Source of the DNA: Serilophus lunatus
Taxonomy: Eukaryota > Chordata > Aves > Passeriformes > Eurylaimidae
Length of the DNA: 64,000 nt
Assembly: GCA_013399895.1 (NCBI GenBank)
Contig: VXBA01001255.1
Location: 744,001 to 808,000, forward strand
Direction: 5' to 3'
The translations under genes and the position numbers were made by a program. Below are positions 39,401 through 50,690 of the stretch, piece by piece. The notes beneath the pieces were generated by a model, which worked only from the letters and a program-made list of their open reading frames with translations, was not told where the DNA came from and did no database searches. Every line of letters starts with the position of its first letter. Position 1 is the stretch's first letter.

Positions 39401-40207
39401 GCTGTTGGTATTTCTTATGTAGTGACAAGCAGAATGTCATTCTGATTCTTACTCTAGCTTTGAAATTCTCATGTTTAAGAAAAACCTTTGCTGACAGCTC
39501 TCTGGCTGAACTAAAGTCTTTTTTTATACACTGAAGTTTCATAAAGATGCTGGCATTTCAGAGGAAATTTAGCTTGCTGAGTGTGCATTTCATAGTTCTA
39601 TTATTTAATTTCACCATCTCCTTACTGGATCCCATCTGTCGCACTCTTGCTCCCTTTATGCCTCCTCACTGTGGTCATCTTTTACTTCGTTTTTCATCCA
39701 TGTGGTGATCATTATATGATTTTGCTTTTGCTTAGTCAAAAAACCCAATTGGAATGACCTGTACATCCCAGAAGTCAAGACATCAATATAAGTTTGGAAT
39801 TAAATCAATATTGACTGCCAGGACTTCTATATTCCTAGCAATCAACTTGAGTCTCTTCTCTCTTAATGATAGATAGATAAAACATTTGATTTCAATTTTC
39901 CAATCTATTCAGAGGCCTTCAACATCCTTTATAACCCTCAAATTCAAGACAATTAGGACTTGATTAAATCCTATCATCTCTCAGGTCTCTTAAGCCAAGT
40001 AATGGCTTCTTGGAGAAGCCAAGTAATTTCTCCCATTACTTCCCTCTCTGTTCTCTGTCCATGTGCATTTCTGGCTCTAAGCATGGGCTCAATTAAATGT
40101 ACTTGACATCCAAATTAATTAAGGACATGATTCTAGACCTTTAACAGAAGCTATATTTTCATTAGCAATTTGGTTAGAACACCACCTCCCCTCAGCATAC
40201 TTATACA
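33429..40207. other. Unique DNA, no gene recognised
   Basis: Adjacent same-strand frames at 35465-35710 and 35921-36169 have no recognisable domain. The stretch 36830-36900 (AATGCGTTAATGAGCAATG, AAATAAAACTG) has homeodomain- and FOX-like cores and might be a conserved element. A T/G-rich low-complexity patch lies at about 35035-35085. Confidence 0.55.
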
Positions 40208-40298
40208 TTTATATATATATATATATATACACATTTATGTACATATTTGCATTTATATTTATGTATACACTGTATATTTGGGGATATATATATATACA
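40208..40298. repeat. TA microsatellite, two blocks
   Basis: An AT dinucleotide run at about 40209-40229 and another at 40284-40297 are separated by AT-rich sequence with TACACA, TGTACATA and TGTATACACTG. It is probably one older microsatellite interrupted by point changes. Confidence 0.9.
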
Positions 40299-42027
40299 TG
40301 TAATACAAATTCCACTTTGCATTGGTCTACACCTTTACACTAGTTCATGCATCCAAACTACTTTCCCAGAGAAATAAATAGAAATCCTGACCTAAATAGG
40401 TTCCTACTAGTGTATTCCCCAATCTATGTGACAGTCACACCACAGGTACCTAGCACACATATGCCTTCAAAAATATTGATTGAAATTTCCCACACCATCA
40501 GGACACATGCTTTATAAGACTGAGTCCCTAAACAGCCAGCTCCCTACAGACTTTTCACTCTGCTTCTGTGACAGCCCAGCCTTATGTCCTCAAATATCCT
40601 TATTTCCTGGTTTTAATAGATTTTTAATTTTTAGTCATCCTGTATTATTTTGGCAACACCTTTAATAGACAACTTCAATATCTTCTCTCTTTACACCATC
40701 TTTGTTGCTAGAATTCTTTCACCCTTGTATGCAATGTAACATTTGCATCGTACATTCAGCACCAATACAAGGGCGCTCTGAACTCAGATCCTCAGGTAAT
40801 TGGCTTGTGTCATGGTTATACTGGGATGCACAGGATCTGTTTCTTCATCAGGACCAATTTTCACATCCTAAAGGAAGAACAATATTTGCTCGTAATCTTC
40901 AAAAACTTTGACAAAGGTCAATATCACGACTGCTGATGGTCTTGCCCAGGCTGAGGGGCAAACAGATTAATCTATGAACTCTGCTTAGGTAAGAGACTCA
41001 GAATTTTGATCTCTTCAGAACTGCTCTGAAAACGAATTCATAGGAGAGAAAAATTAGACAGGCAGTTTCCCTGAGGTCTTGAATAGAAAGTGCACATCAA
41101 TGCCTACATCCTTTTGCCTCAAATGGCAAGAGGACAGTTTTGAGGAGATGGAAAGGATACACCAAGCTTCACAAAAATGTGATCTTATAACTGTTGCATG
41201 CAAAAGAAGAGAGAAAGACATAATTAGTTTCAAATTGTGTGCACATAAACAGGGAATTTGATCCCTACTAGTCTGAGAACACCCTTCAGTAAGTCAAGCT
41301 CAAAAAGCCCAGCTGCACCTTATGTTTGCCGTGTAGAATATCTGTGGGCTTCTCTTCCCTGCTCTGATCCCAAGAGCTCCACACTGCTCAATAGTCATAT
41401 AGGACTAGCCCTGCTCTAAGAAAATATGGGAGTGGGACTATTTGTAGTGAACAAACCACAGGCTGTCAGTCTGCAAGGCAGAGGGATCCATCTAGGGATC
41501 CTAGAAAGCAGAGGAGCAGCACTACTGGACATGAGTGCAGGTCAGTTTGCAGTCAGGTTCCATTTATAAATTGTTTGTAAAGAGCTGACAAATGAGCAAA
41601 TGGCTGAGTTTTAAAAAGTGATTGTATTTCAGTAATAAGATTAAGCAATGATGACATGAAAACATCAGTAACAAATACTAATTGAGTCTCTAACATGTTC
41701 ATAACAATATGTATTATAAATAGGATAGACTTAGAGAGATTCGGCATTAAATAACACCTGATAAACTACATGTGGCTCCTCACTCTTCCAATAGCACTGA
41801 TGTTACTGTTTTATCCTATCAGGAATACACAGCAAGGTAAGAGGAAAGTTGAAGAGATTCCTTTGCCTATCCTGTACTTAAAGGACAAAAGAGTTCTGGT
41901 TTATGTGTACCTTGAGACGCATTGCTTTTCCAACAGCTGTCATCTCAGAGACAAAATGTGGTCTAACAGTCAAACATGGTTTTTGGGTTATTGGAAACAT
42001 ACATCCAGTTTCCTGTTCCACCATAGA

Positions 42028-42106
42028 ACACTTGTAAGATCTTAAGAAGGTTGTTATCTCTCTGTAACCCCTAAGATACCATTTCCCCAATGTGAATCTG
42101 CACGAA
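42028..42106 (+). repeat. MIR-like SINE trace
   Basis: ACTTGTAAGATCTTAAGAAG, GTTGTTATCTCTCTGTAACC, then CTAAGATACCATTTCCCCAA follow MIR sense order ('gtgtgaccttgggcaag', 'ttacttaacctctctgtgcc', 'tcagtttcctcatctg'). It is diverged. Confidence 0.35.
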
Positions 42107-43162
42107 GATTTTGAACTGGGGACCAAAGTAAGGATCTTACTTGAATGCAGCAAAGAGAACACCTGAGAAAAAAAAAAAAGGCCTTAATTTCAGGGGAATA
42201 TATACTGCTGTTCTTATTACAATAAGAATTGGCATGCCATATTGAAACAAATATTGTATTTCTTCTTTATCTTTTTAAAGAGATAACAGAAATATGGGGA
42301 TAAAAAGTGAAAGAAGGTGCAAGCTGTTTCCAGCATGCCAGAGTACTGTGGGATGAATCCTTAAATAAAAGGTCAATTAAAACTGACCTGAGTAAGAACT
42401 ACAGTCAAGTCTCTTGTTTAAAACAATTATGCATTGTCTCTTGGGTCCAGGTCATGTATCTGTTCTTTTCCATCTCAGGTTACCTTGGTGCTATACAGTC
42501 TTAAGACAAAACTGTGAAGAGTTTGATTTAAAGCCAAAATGCTTTGGGAGTAAAAATATCACCATTCTCTTTGATGCAAAATAGATATCTCTGAGAAAAC
42601 ATAGGAAAGGATGAAAACATCAGTAATTGCAGCTTTTCAAAAGAAAGATCCAGGGCCAATTGACTTAATTATGCTAGCCACCTTGTCAATCATAATGGAA
42701 GAGAAATTGCAATCCTAAAAATATGGTCAGTGAAGCACCAAGATAATTTCATGTTTTCTTACATTGACTAAGGCCACTGATCACATGGCATCACTATAAA
42801 GATATCACCTTGTTTCATATCCATTCAAATGATCAGGTGGAGATGGCTCACATTGACTACTGCCACATGAGATAATGAACAGCTCCTGAAGCTTGTTATG
42901 CAAAAATCTCGCCGAGGAGAATAGAGGCAGAGACAAACTTTTGTTAAACTTTAAAAAGGCTGTGAAACCCCTCTTTCTTCTCAGATTCTCTCTCTTTCTG
43001 GCTCTCTTAATAAGCTCTTCCCACTTTTTTGTATTAGGTAGTAATGCAACTCAGTTCACGAAATGAAGATTAGACCTGAGCCTCTTCAGGAGTGGCACTT
43101 TAACTCAAATCTCAAACCAACAGCTGTTATTAATAATGGGGGTGATTTTTTCTGAAGAGGCA

Positions 43163-43252
43163 TGTATCTCAGTCCTCTGTAAGGTGCAAAATGAGGGAAA
43201 TACCTGTAAGCATGAAGGGGTTAAATGATGCTATTCCTACCTTGTAATGAAG
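43163..43252 (+). repeat. MIR-like SINE trace
   Basis: TATCTCAGTCCTCTGTAAGG, TGCAAAATGAGGGAAATACC, then GAAGGGGTTAAATGATGCTA parallel the MIR 3' half ('cctcagtttcctcatctgtaaaatggggataatacctacc', 'gaggattaaatgagat'). Confidence 0.4.
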
Positions 43253-45552
43253 AAGGAATGGGAATCTGATTTGACATACGATAAACTTGTTCCTACTGTC
43301 TCAGAGAGATGTACTATGGCTGAAATGCATTAATTCTTCAAAGTGATCACCCAAGTTTACCAGAAATGCTTACATAGGACAGTATCTCCCCAATAAAGCC
43401 CATAAAATGGGTGAAGAATTATCCCCACTCTTTGAAAAGTGTATTTCCATCTTAATTCCTTTCTGCAACTGCTTAATGAACGCAGATGTTTCATGAAGTT
43501 TCAGCTTCCATCTAATTTTTTGCTTTATTTCTCACCTTTCAGAAAAAAACCCTATTACTTCTTGTCAGCTCTGATTTGGTTATGTTACTGACTGTAACCC
43601 AATTTTAGCATAAAGTGACTTGTGTTTATAGCTTTGGAATCTGTTTTGGGAAGAAGCACAAATCTGGAAGGTCACTGAGACTACATGGATGAAGAGATAA
43701 GTGATAGGATATTCTATTCTCTGAGCATTTGTGGTTTTTTCCATATTGGATGTTGAACAGAAGATACCTAGGTTTTTTTCCCTGGAGCCCATTTTGCTGG
43801 ACCTGTTTTCAATCATGTCTATCTTTCCCAAAACAAAATCATCCAACAGCTTTATTTTGAAAGTTGAATATCTCCAAAATTCAACTCACACTTGGTAGGA
43901 AAAATCTGGCAAAAAAAGCTAAATTGCTGGATCATGTATAGGAAGATTCCATGTTTCAAAAATGTAACTCCATTTCCTACCATGATGATGATAACATTAT
44001 GTGAACTCTTCACAAATACAAATAATTAAAATTTAGTATGGAGTTTTCTGATCACTCAGTATTCTCTTTGCTTTCTTGCTACACCTAGGTAATCAATTTT
44101 TTGTTGGTTTAAAACTAGGATAACCTTGGCATTTTTAACAACTATGTTCTTTATTTATGTATAATAAGTTCCAGTGGCCACATTTTCATTTTAATAGGGA
44201 AAACTAATGCTTTCAAAAAGGTAATGTGATTTCTAAACCAACATAAATTTCAAAGTAATTTAAATTTTTATTTTAAAAACAGTTAAAATACAGATGAGGA
44301 ATATATTACCATGGACTGAAACTGTTCTAAATTCTGCAAATTAGTGAATAGTTTTGATTGTGTTGAAGTGGATTTTTATTGAATATTAAATTCTTAAAAG
44401 AAACAACAAATGATGTATGGTATTTCAGAAGAGCACATTTTCTGCAACCTAGACCCAGAGATTAACTAAATAGATTACTTTAATTTGTGCACTATTGCAT
44501 GATCTGGGGAGAAGAAGTAAATTATAAAAGCACTTGATTTTGCTTTCAGCAGTTTGTACTATTTTTTAACTTTTTTTCAAGTAGCTATTAAATTCCTGAG
44601 TTTGAACCACTTGACAAAATCCAGTCAGGTCATCCCATCTCTTTTTGCAGGATGCGTCAGGATAGAGAAAGAGTTTTTTAATCTCCCATCGCAGGAAAGA
44701 CTCTTTCTTGACTGCTAATGCTGATGTAACATCCTGAAGGCTGATATCAGTTTATTTGACCTGAGATACTGAAAAAACACAATGATTTCATGAAATTGTT
44801 CAGCACTTCAATAAATCTAAACTTATCTTTTGGATTAAAGGTAATCTAACATCCTGAGAGTTACAGACAATTCTGTACTGTTTTAAGTTTTATATAAATC
44901 TTCTACTTGTTCTTAACTAGTCTGGGGTTTTTTTTGGTAGTAGATGAATTACTATTATTGCAATATGTGACAATTTACATATGTCACAAGGCAATGTAGG
45001 AAACAGACACCACGCAACCTCTGTGTTCTTTGGGATGCAGAGCACTTAAATCTACACTTGCAAATGTCCTCTCTGACTGACATGCTGAGGACTGGATAGA
45101 GAAAATAATGTGGTTAAAGGATTTTATTATACATAAATGAAGAACATTTTTATTAAAACCCAAAGCACTTATACCCACTGTAATATTGCTCCAGATTTAA
45201 CAATTTTATGAAATCCATTAGATTAACTGGCACTGAAATAAAGATATAAGATATTGGGTTGTGGAAGTCATTTCCTATAGCAGGCCTTCTGCTATGTCTT
45301 CAGCTACCTTCTTAATTTTACATCCAACTACATGCTTTTCAGGTAACAGGGGTTTTTGTCATAACAAGAAAAAAAAGTGCTTAAAATTCACACCAATAAA
45401 AAAGGAAAAAAATAAAAAGGAACATACCTGCTTTATGCATGATTTATCTGGGTGGATTAAAGCTGATCCCCTGAAGAGTGTAATTAGCAGATATCCACAC
45501 ACAATTATGAAATAGAGAAAGAATTCAGCAGGAAATCGAACTGTCCAGGAAG

Positions 45553-45804
45553 TTGTGTCAGGAGAGGTTTAGATTGGATATTAGCAAAAGGTTTTTCACC
45601 CACAAGATGTTTGGGTGCTGCAAAAGGCTCTCCAGGGAAGTGGTCACAGTGCCAAGGCTGCAAGAGTTCAGAAGCATTTGGACAATGCTCTCAGGCACAT
45701 AGTGTGACTCTTGGGATGTCCTGTGAAGGGCCAGGAGTTGGACTTTGGTGATCCTTGTGGGTCCCTTCCAACTCAGGATATGCTATAGTTCTATGATTCT
45801 ATGA
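45553..45804 (+). mobile_element. CR1 LINE 3' end with octamer tail
   Basis: The sense CR1 3' UTR starts near TCAGGAGAGGTTTAGATTGG and includes ATATTAGCAAAAGGTTTTTC, TCTCCAGGGAAGTGGTCACA, GGAGTTGGACTTTGGTGATC and CTTGTGGGTCCCTTCCAACT. It ends at TTCTATGATTCTATGA (about 45789-45804), the ATTCTATG octamer repeat that terminates avian CR1. It is 5'-truncated with no coding remnant. The preserved tail identifies this as a true retrotransposition end. Confidence 0.95.
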
Positions 45805-48143
45805 GTAGAGCTGAGTAGTCAAGGAGAGGAGACATTTGGCAAACTGGCCAGAGTTGACTTAATTCCCAGGAATCAAGGCACTAATGGTGCACAGAAGGAC
45901 AGGCTTCTGGGCTCTGCCTGTAAAAACAGCTTAGGAATCAGCAGTGGTTACATCAAACCGGCTTGTAAGACCACTGCTACTGAGCTGTGCAGTAGCCCCA
46001 TGTAGGGCACTGAGAGGGTAGCGGGAGAGCAGAGAGGAGGGCAGTTCTGCCACTTCAGGTTCCACAGGGCTGGGTGCACGTGGAGTTTTCCAGGTGGGGT
46101 CCAAAGGCATGTCTCTCTCTCTATAGTACAAGAGAGTCTGTAATTAGGGAAAATGAAGTCAGTGGAGCTGAATGTATAGAGCTCTTCTGGCATAGTTTTA
46201 ACAATATCACCTGGGTGAAGAGATTGTATGCAGCTCTAAAAGAACTGTGAAAACTCTTCAGCTTACGTACATGTCAGCTAGTAAAGCGGATGTTAAAGAA
46301 ACAAGTCTTAAGAATGGCACAACCTGATCATGCCTGTCCTCTTTGGTTCCTTTTCATCAGGCTCTCTGCACATAAAGCAGGCCAAGAAAAACTTTGCTGT
46401 GATTCACTGCAGCTTTTTGAGCAACAAAGAAATGCATTAAGTTCTCATCTGTTGAGTACTCTGAGCCTAGTTAAGTTACATCTTCAGCACACATAGTCCT
46501 ATTCAGGATATAAAAAGAGCAGAAACATCTTTGTTTCCTGTGGTGCAATTGCAATGAGTTCAAGGTACGTTTTACTTAAAAAGGAAGAATATTTTCAGAA
46601 AGCAACACCTCTAAGAGAACACACTCTAGCAGAATCCACTTTTCATGTATAGCTGTAAGCCGTGCTGATGTGCTGACCCAAACACCCTCATAAATTTAGA
46701 CTATATGGAAGGCCCTGAATGTAATTATCTGAAGCAGCTAGAACATTTATTATGATAATTAAAGTCAATTACTTTTATGACAGGATCAAAAAATAAACAT
46801 CACCTTTAACACTTCCCTCATTTTCCTATCTCTTGCATAATATAATGTTGCCACAGTAATTATTGAATCTCGCCATCCTCCCAGCAAATTCCAAAGACAT
46901 GGACATCTTAATTCACTTGCCTGTTTTCCTTTCACATGACTGCTTCACTCAGCAACAGTAGATGGATATGTTCCTTAAAATGCCAATAGCACTTTACACT
47001 TGGTTTGCTTGAAAAAATGAGTAGTTTGTTGTCAGTATACCTCTGGATAATGAAGGATGTGGTTTGAATTATTGCTAGGAAATTATTAGTTCATAAGTGA
47101 TGCTAGACACATCCTAATGAAATGGTATGTTATTATGACTATGGGAACAATACGAGACTAAGAATATTTTACACCATTCATTCCTGTGTAAATTCATTCC
47201 TGTGTTCTGTTTGGAGCTGGAGGAGAATAACAGTCTACTAAAAATTACAAGCTACTTTTCCTCTTGGAATTATATTCAGGGCCCAAATAATACACTTACA
47301 CTTATTGACATTGTTTAGAAAGTTTGATTTTCAAACTTCTACTGAAATGTACTTCCGTATTATGGCTGAAGATGCTCCATTTAAGTCAAACAAGATACCT
47401 TAGGGAAATTGAATGATGGAATTTTTTTACCAGCTACCCTGCTCAGAGTCAGCTGTCTGATTCTCTCTTCTTTTCTTGGCTTTTCTTTGCAGTAGAAACA
47501 GGAGTTATCTATATCACATCAAAGCCGCTTCCAGGACTCATGTCCAAGGTCACAGATATTTAGGGCTCTGGGCTGAGCCTACTCCTTCTGAGAAAAAAAC
47601 TCCCTCTTCAGTTTTTTCTTGTGAGTTAAATAAACACATATGCAAAAAAACAAATCTCAGTTTTGATGCACTCTTAAGTAGGAGAAACTAAATTAAAAAA
47701 GTAACTATTATGTTTATGGAAAAATTCACCCATTACAGTGGGTCAAAATGTGAGAAAAGTAATGGCTGGCCTTGTAACTCTCTCAAGTAATTCAGAACCA
47801 TCAAAACGAATAGCATTTTCAGCAAATGCTTACAGTTCTTATTAACATACTTTCAGGAAAAGGCAAATAATAAAATCTATTCCAGTACAGGACACGGGAA
47901 CATTTAACGAAGTATCTGGGTAAAATGCCTTTGGCCACAATTTTCCAGGATATCCAGCTCCTGTGGTGCAAGTGACAATCTCTTCCACAGCACCAGTGGT
48001 TCTGGAAGTCAAATATACAATGAAGACTGTGGCTCAGGCAGGATCTCAGAATGATTAATTAGTACTGATAAAACATACTTTAAAAAAAACCCCAAAGTTG
48101 CCTTGGGTCTGATTTAAGAAAACTAATCTGAATAACCAGCCAA
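45805..48143. other. Unique DNA, no gene recognised
   Basis: The slightly GC-richer stretch 45930-46190 carries reverse-strand frames with no known domain. 46700-46870 is rich in homeodomain cores (listed separately). A 14-bp direct repeat, ATTCATTCCTGTGT, occurs at 47176 and 47192. Confidence 0.55.
46722..46783. promoter_or_regulatory. Homeodomain-core cluster with TALE site
   Basis: TAATTA occurs at 46722-46727 and 46756-46761, CAATTAC follows near 46767, and TTTTATGACAG ends in TGACAG at 46778-46783. The cluster resembles developmental enhancers, but AT-rich DNA yields such cores by chance. Confidence 0.22.
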
Positions 48144-48194
48144 GACAGAATGGTTTGGCTTGGCTTGTAAGGGGCCTTTAGAGATCATCTAGCC
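48144..48194 (-). mobile_element. CR1 LINE, left part, interrupted by hAT
   Basis: ACAGAATGGTTTGGCTTGG, GGGGCCTTTAGAGATCATCT and AGCC match the reverse complement of the CR1 3' end. The matching continuation resumes at 49030, so the CR1 was whole here before the hAT element inserted. Confidence 0.9.
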
Positions 48195-48397
48195 CAGGGG
48201 TCCTCAAACTTTTTAAACAGGGGGCCGGGTCACTGTCCCTCGGACACTGTCGGGGGCCAGACTATAGTTTGGAAAAAAATGAACAAATTCCTATGCACAC
48301 TGCACATATTTTATTTGTAGTAGTGCACAAAAAACAGGAAAAAGAATACAATATTTAAAATGAAGAACAATTGTAATCAACAAAAACAAATAATATT

Positions 48398-48718
48398 TCA
48401 ATGTGAACTATGAGCCTGCTTTTGGCTAATGAGACGGTCAATGTTCAGTTCCATATTTGTCACTGCTAGTCGTAGTAATGCAAGTACTTTTTTTTTAGAA
48501 AGCATAAAATCATAAACCTGTGGAAGTAAGTCATAAAATCATTTCAGAACTCTCCCTTGACTCAGCCAACGGACTTGTGTGTGGTACAGAATATCTTCAC
48601 AGGCAACATTTAGCTCAGACAGAAATTCTTGAAACTGTCTGTGGTTTAGTGCATGAGCTCTAATGAAGTTAACACAAAAAACCACAATTTTCGTGACAGA
48701 GTCCAGCTTCAGTGATTT
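48398..48718 (-). pseudogene. hAT transposase remnant, C-terminal pieces
   Basis: Reading the minus strand from 48718 gives one frame of 107 codons to a stop at 48398-48400, interrupted only by TGA at 48539-48541 (codon 60). Residues 17-29 (NFIRAHALNHRQF) and 49-58 (VRWLSQGRVL) match the conserved core of Charlie-type transposases, also found in domesticated relatives such as GTF2IRD2. The Trp at 51 falls in the family's RW motif. The final residues (MELNIDRLISQKQ, 89-101) look like a genuine transposase C-terminus directly before a 3' UTR, so a large internal stretch appears deleted between about residues 74 and 80. The N-terminal zinc finger and most catalytic residues are absent, so it cannot be active. 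Confidence 0.88.
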
Positions 48719-48725
48719 ACAAAAC

Positions 48726-48957
48726 AGTGCTCGGGGCCTCGAGGCGCCATCACCTCACTGGCCGTGGGGACCCCAGGGACACCCCGGAGCGGCCGCCGCT
48801 GCCACCCCCAGGGATCACCCACAGGAGGGACGGGGGGGGGGCCTCTGGGGTGCCCCCACAGCCACGCTCCCGGGGCCGCTGCCCATGTTGGGACCAGGGG
48901 ACNGTGTCCCCGTCCGAGAGCAGACGGCAGACAGGACAGGGGGGGGGGGGGTCTGTA
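48726..48957. other. GC-rich segment inside the hAT element, with one N
   Basis: This is a strongly GC-rich stretch (GCGGCCGC at about 48788-48795, G runs at about 48833-48841 and 48940-48951) between the transposase remnant and the 5' terminal part. One base (48903) is unresolved. It may be the transposon's own 5' region or captured host sequence. Frames across it on both strands reflect composition only. Confidence 0.7.
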
Positions 48958-49029
48958 AATACCGGCGGGCCGGATTGAGGACCCTGGGGGGCTGTATCTG
49001 GCCCGCGGGCCATAGTTTGAGGACCCCTG

Positions 49030-49165
49030 ATCTAGTCTATCCTCCTTGCCTTAGGCAGGGACAATTTTCAGCGTATCAGACTGCTCAAAGCCTTATTCAA
49101 CCCTGCCTTAAATGCTTCCAGTGATGAGGCATCCACAGGTTCTCTGGGAAACCTCTTCCCAGATA
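49030..49165 (-). mobile_element. CR1 LINE, right part, interrupted by hAT
   Basis: It resumes as ATCTAGTC, CTTGCCTTAGGCAGGGACA, CTGCTCAAAGCCTTATTCAA, CCCTGCCTTAAATGCTTCCA, GTGATGAGGCATCCACAGGT and CTGGGAAACCTCTTCCC, all in CR1 reverse-complement order. Similarity fades after about 49165. Confidence 0.9.
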
Positions 49166-50690
49166 ATATTCTTTAAGACTAAAACTTTTAATTGTTTCTT
49201 GAACTCCTACCACCACAACATATTTCACCCTCCTTCTTCCCCCACCATTGGTAATCAGGGCCTCTTTCTCACTTCTACAGGGAATCAGTTGCTGCTTTTC
49301 ACAAGTGGTGGAGTCTTCTACTGTGATTGGCATCTCCCAATAAGATTTATGAAAAAGTCTTGACAGACTTAAAGGTGCAGAAACACTTGAAGACACAGAG
49401 AGAAGTGCTCAATTTACTGATATCCCAGAGCCTTAAGAGATAAGTGGGCACAAAGTTCTGCATTGTCAGCAAGGAGGGAGCTATAGGAAGCGTCATCCTA
49501 TTTTGCTTTCAGCGAGGAGTATAAATCACATCATGGCAGTGATGTTGTGGACAGGGTATGTCCAGGAGCTGGTGATATCTGTCGGGAGCTGAGTATCTGC
49601 CATATTCTTACAAAAGACTCAAAATGGAGCAGCCAGCAGGCTCTCTGGGCACCTGGCATATGAGAGACAGATCTACTGTAGCTAGGATGTGATTGCCAGC
49701 AATTTAATACCATCCCTGGGAGCGCTGGATTACTGGTGAAAAGAAAGGTGTTCTTTCCCATAAGCTCAAAATAGGAAGGAGAGGATGTATGCCTGACTAC
49801 CTTGTTGCAGACATACATTGCCGAGGCCTAGGAATGATGGTCTCACAGAGGGCCATGGTCATGTGGAGGCTGGAGAAAGAAGCCTAAGCTTTATGCCTCA
49901 GCAATGCCACAGGCTATGAACAAGAGCTTGAACTGAGATGGATAAAATGAGTGTATGGAAAATTTTTTCCTTTAGGGTTTTAGCTGCACTTAAAAAAACC
50001 CCAATGATGTAAAATAATATTGAGAAGTCCTGGAAACCTGGTGTAGATAACATGAGGAATGTATGTAACAGCTGTAAGGCCCCATGATGTGCTTACCTGT
50101 TGTAGATCAAAACTTGGAGTGAGGTCTTCATGTTCCTGAGCTAATATCCAAGGTTAATTAACAGGTCCTCCAATAGGTTATTCTATAGCATTAGTGATGT
50201 CTTAATGGACTTCACCTTGTGGGCCATTTCAAAAACAGAAATGAACATGATGTGATGGATAGTGACCCTTAACATTCTCTCTGATCAGTGCCATGTGCCA
50301 TTCCACGAGTATAGATGCAAGCTAAGCTGAAGATAAAAATAATTGGGTAAAAGTCAGTGTGATGAGCAGTAATTGACATTAGGTGATGGAAGATTCTTTT
50401 CTCCCCTTCACAATTTTTTCTCTCTCTCATACCCTGCTAGTCTTTTGGTCCCATTATATTGCATACTGGGGTATCTTAATTTAAATTTGTTCTTCCCTGA
50501 AACTTCCCACCCTTTCTTAGGAAGGACTTCTTGGTGAATTAAACTATTCTCTGCTTACAGATTGATCGTTTTCAAAAATAAAAGGACATTAACTAAATAT
50601 ATCTATGCCTCTATTAGTAATGCAAGCATGCTGAAAAAGTGTTTTTTGTTTAAACCCTGATTAACGAATTTAATAATTTCTATATAATAT
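49166..50690. other. Unique DNA, no gene recognised
   Basis: Opposed short frames (49112-49363, 49097-49396 reverse, 49531-49818 reverse) are unrecognised. No repeat or RNA feature is seen. Confidence 0.6.

Larger units (their letters stand above)
40299..45552. other. Unique DNA, no gene recognised
   Basis: Frames up to about 94 codons (41770-42045, 41878-42162 reverse) overlap each other on opposite strands. A 12-A run lies at 42168-42179. Apart from the two MIR-like traces below, nothing is recognised. Confidence 0.6.
48195..49029 (-). mobile_element. hAT (Charlie-like) DNA transposon, internally deleted
   Basis: An 835-bp element bounded by perfect 16-bp terminal inverted repeats: CAGGGGTCCTCAAACT at 48195-48210, with its reverse complement ending at 49029. 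It is flanked by the 8-bp duplication ATCTAGCC (48187-48194) / ATCTAGTC (49030-49037), 7 of 8 identical. An 8-bp duplication and CAGGGGTC-type ends are diagnostic of hAT elements. The GGCCCGCGGGCC segment near the 49029 end is typical of Charlie-group 5' ends, and a transposase remnant reads right to left, giving minus orientation. It is non-autonomous, since most of the transposase is deleted and a stop interrupts the rest. It sits inside a CR1 copy and is therefore younger than it. Confidence 0.93.

Noticed and set aside
48663..49124. 153-codon forward frame and its overlapping partners near the hAT 5' end
   Set aside because: It crosses the unresolved base at 48903, the transposon terminus and CR1 sequence, and runs opposite to the genuine transposase remnant.
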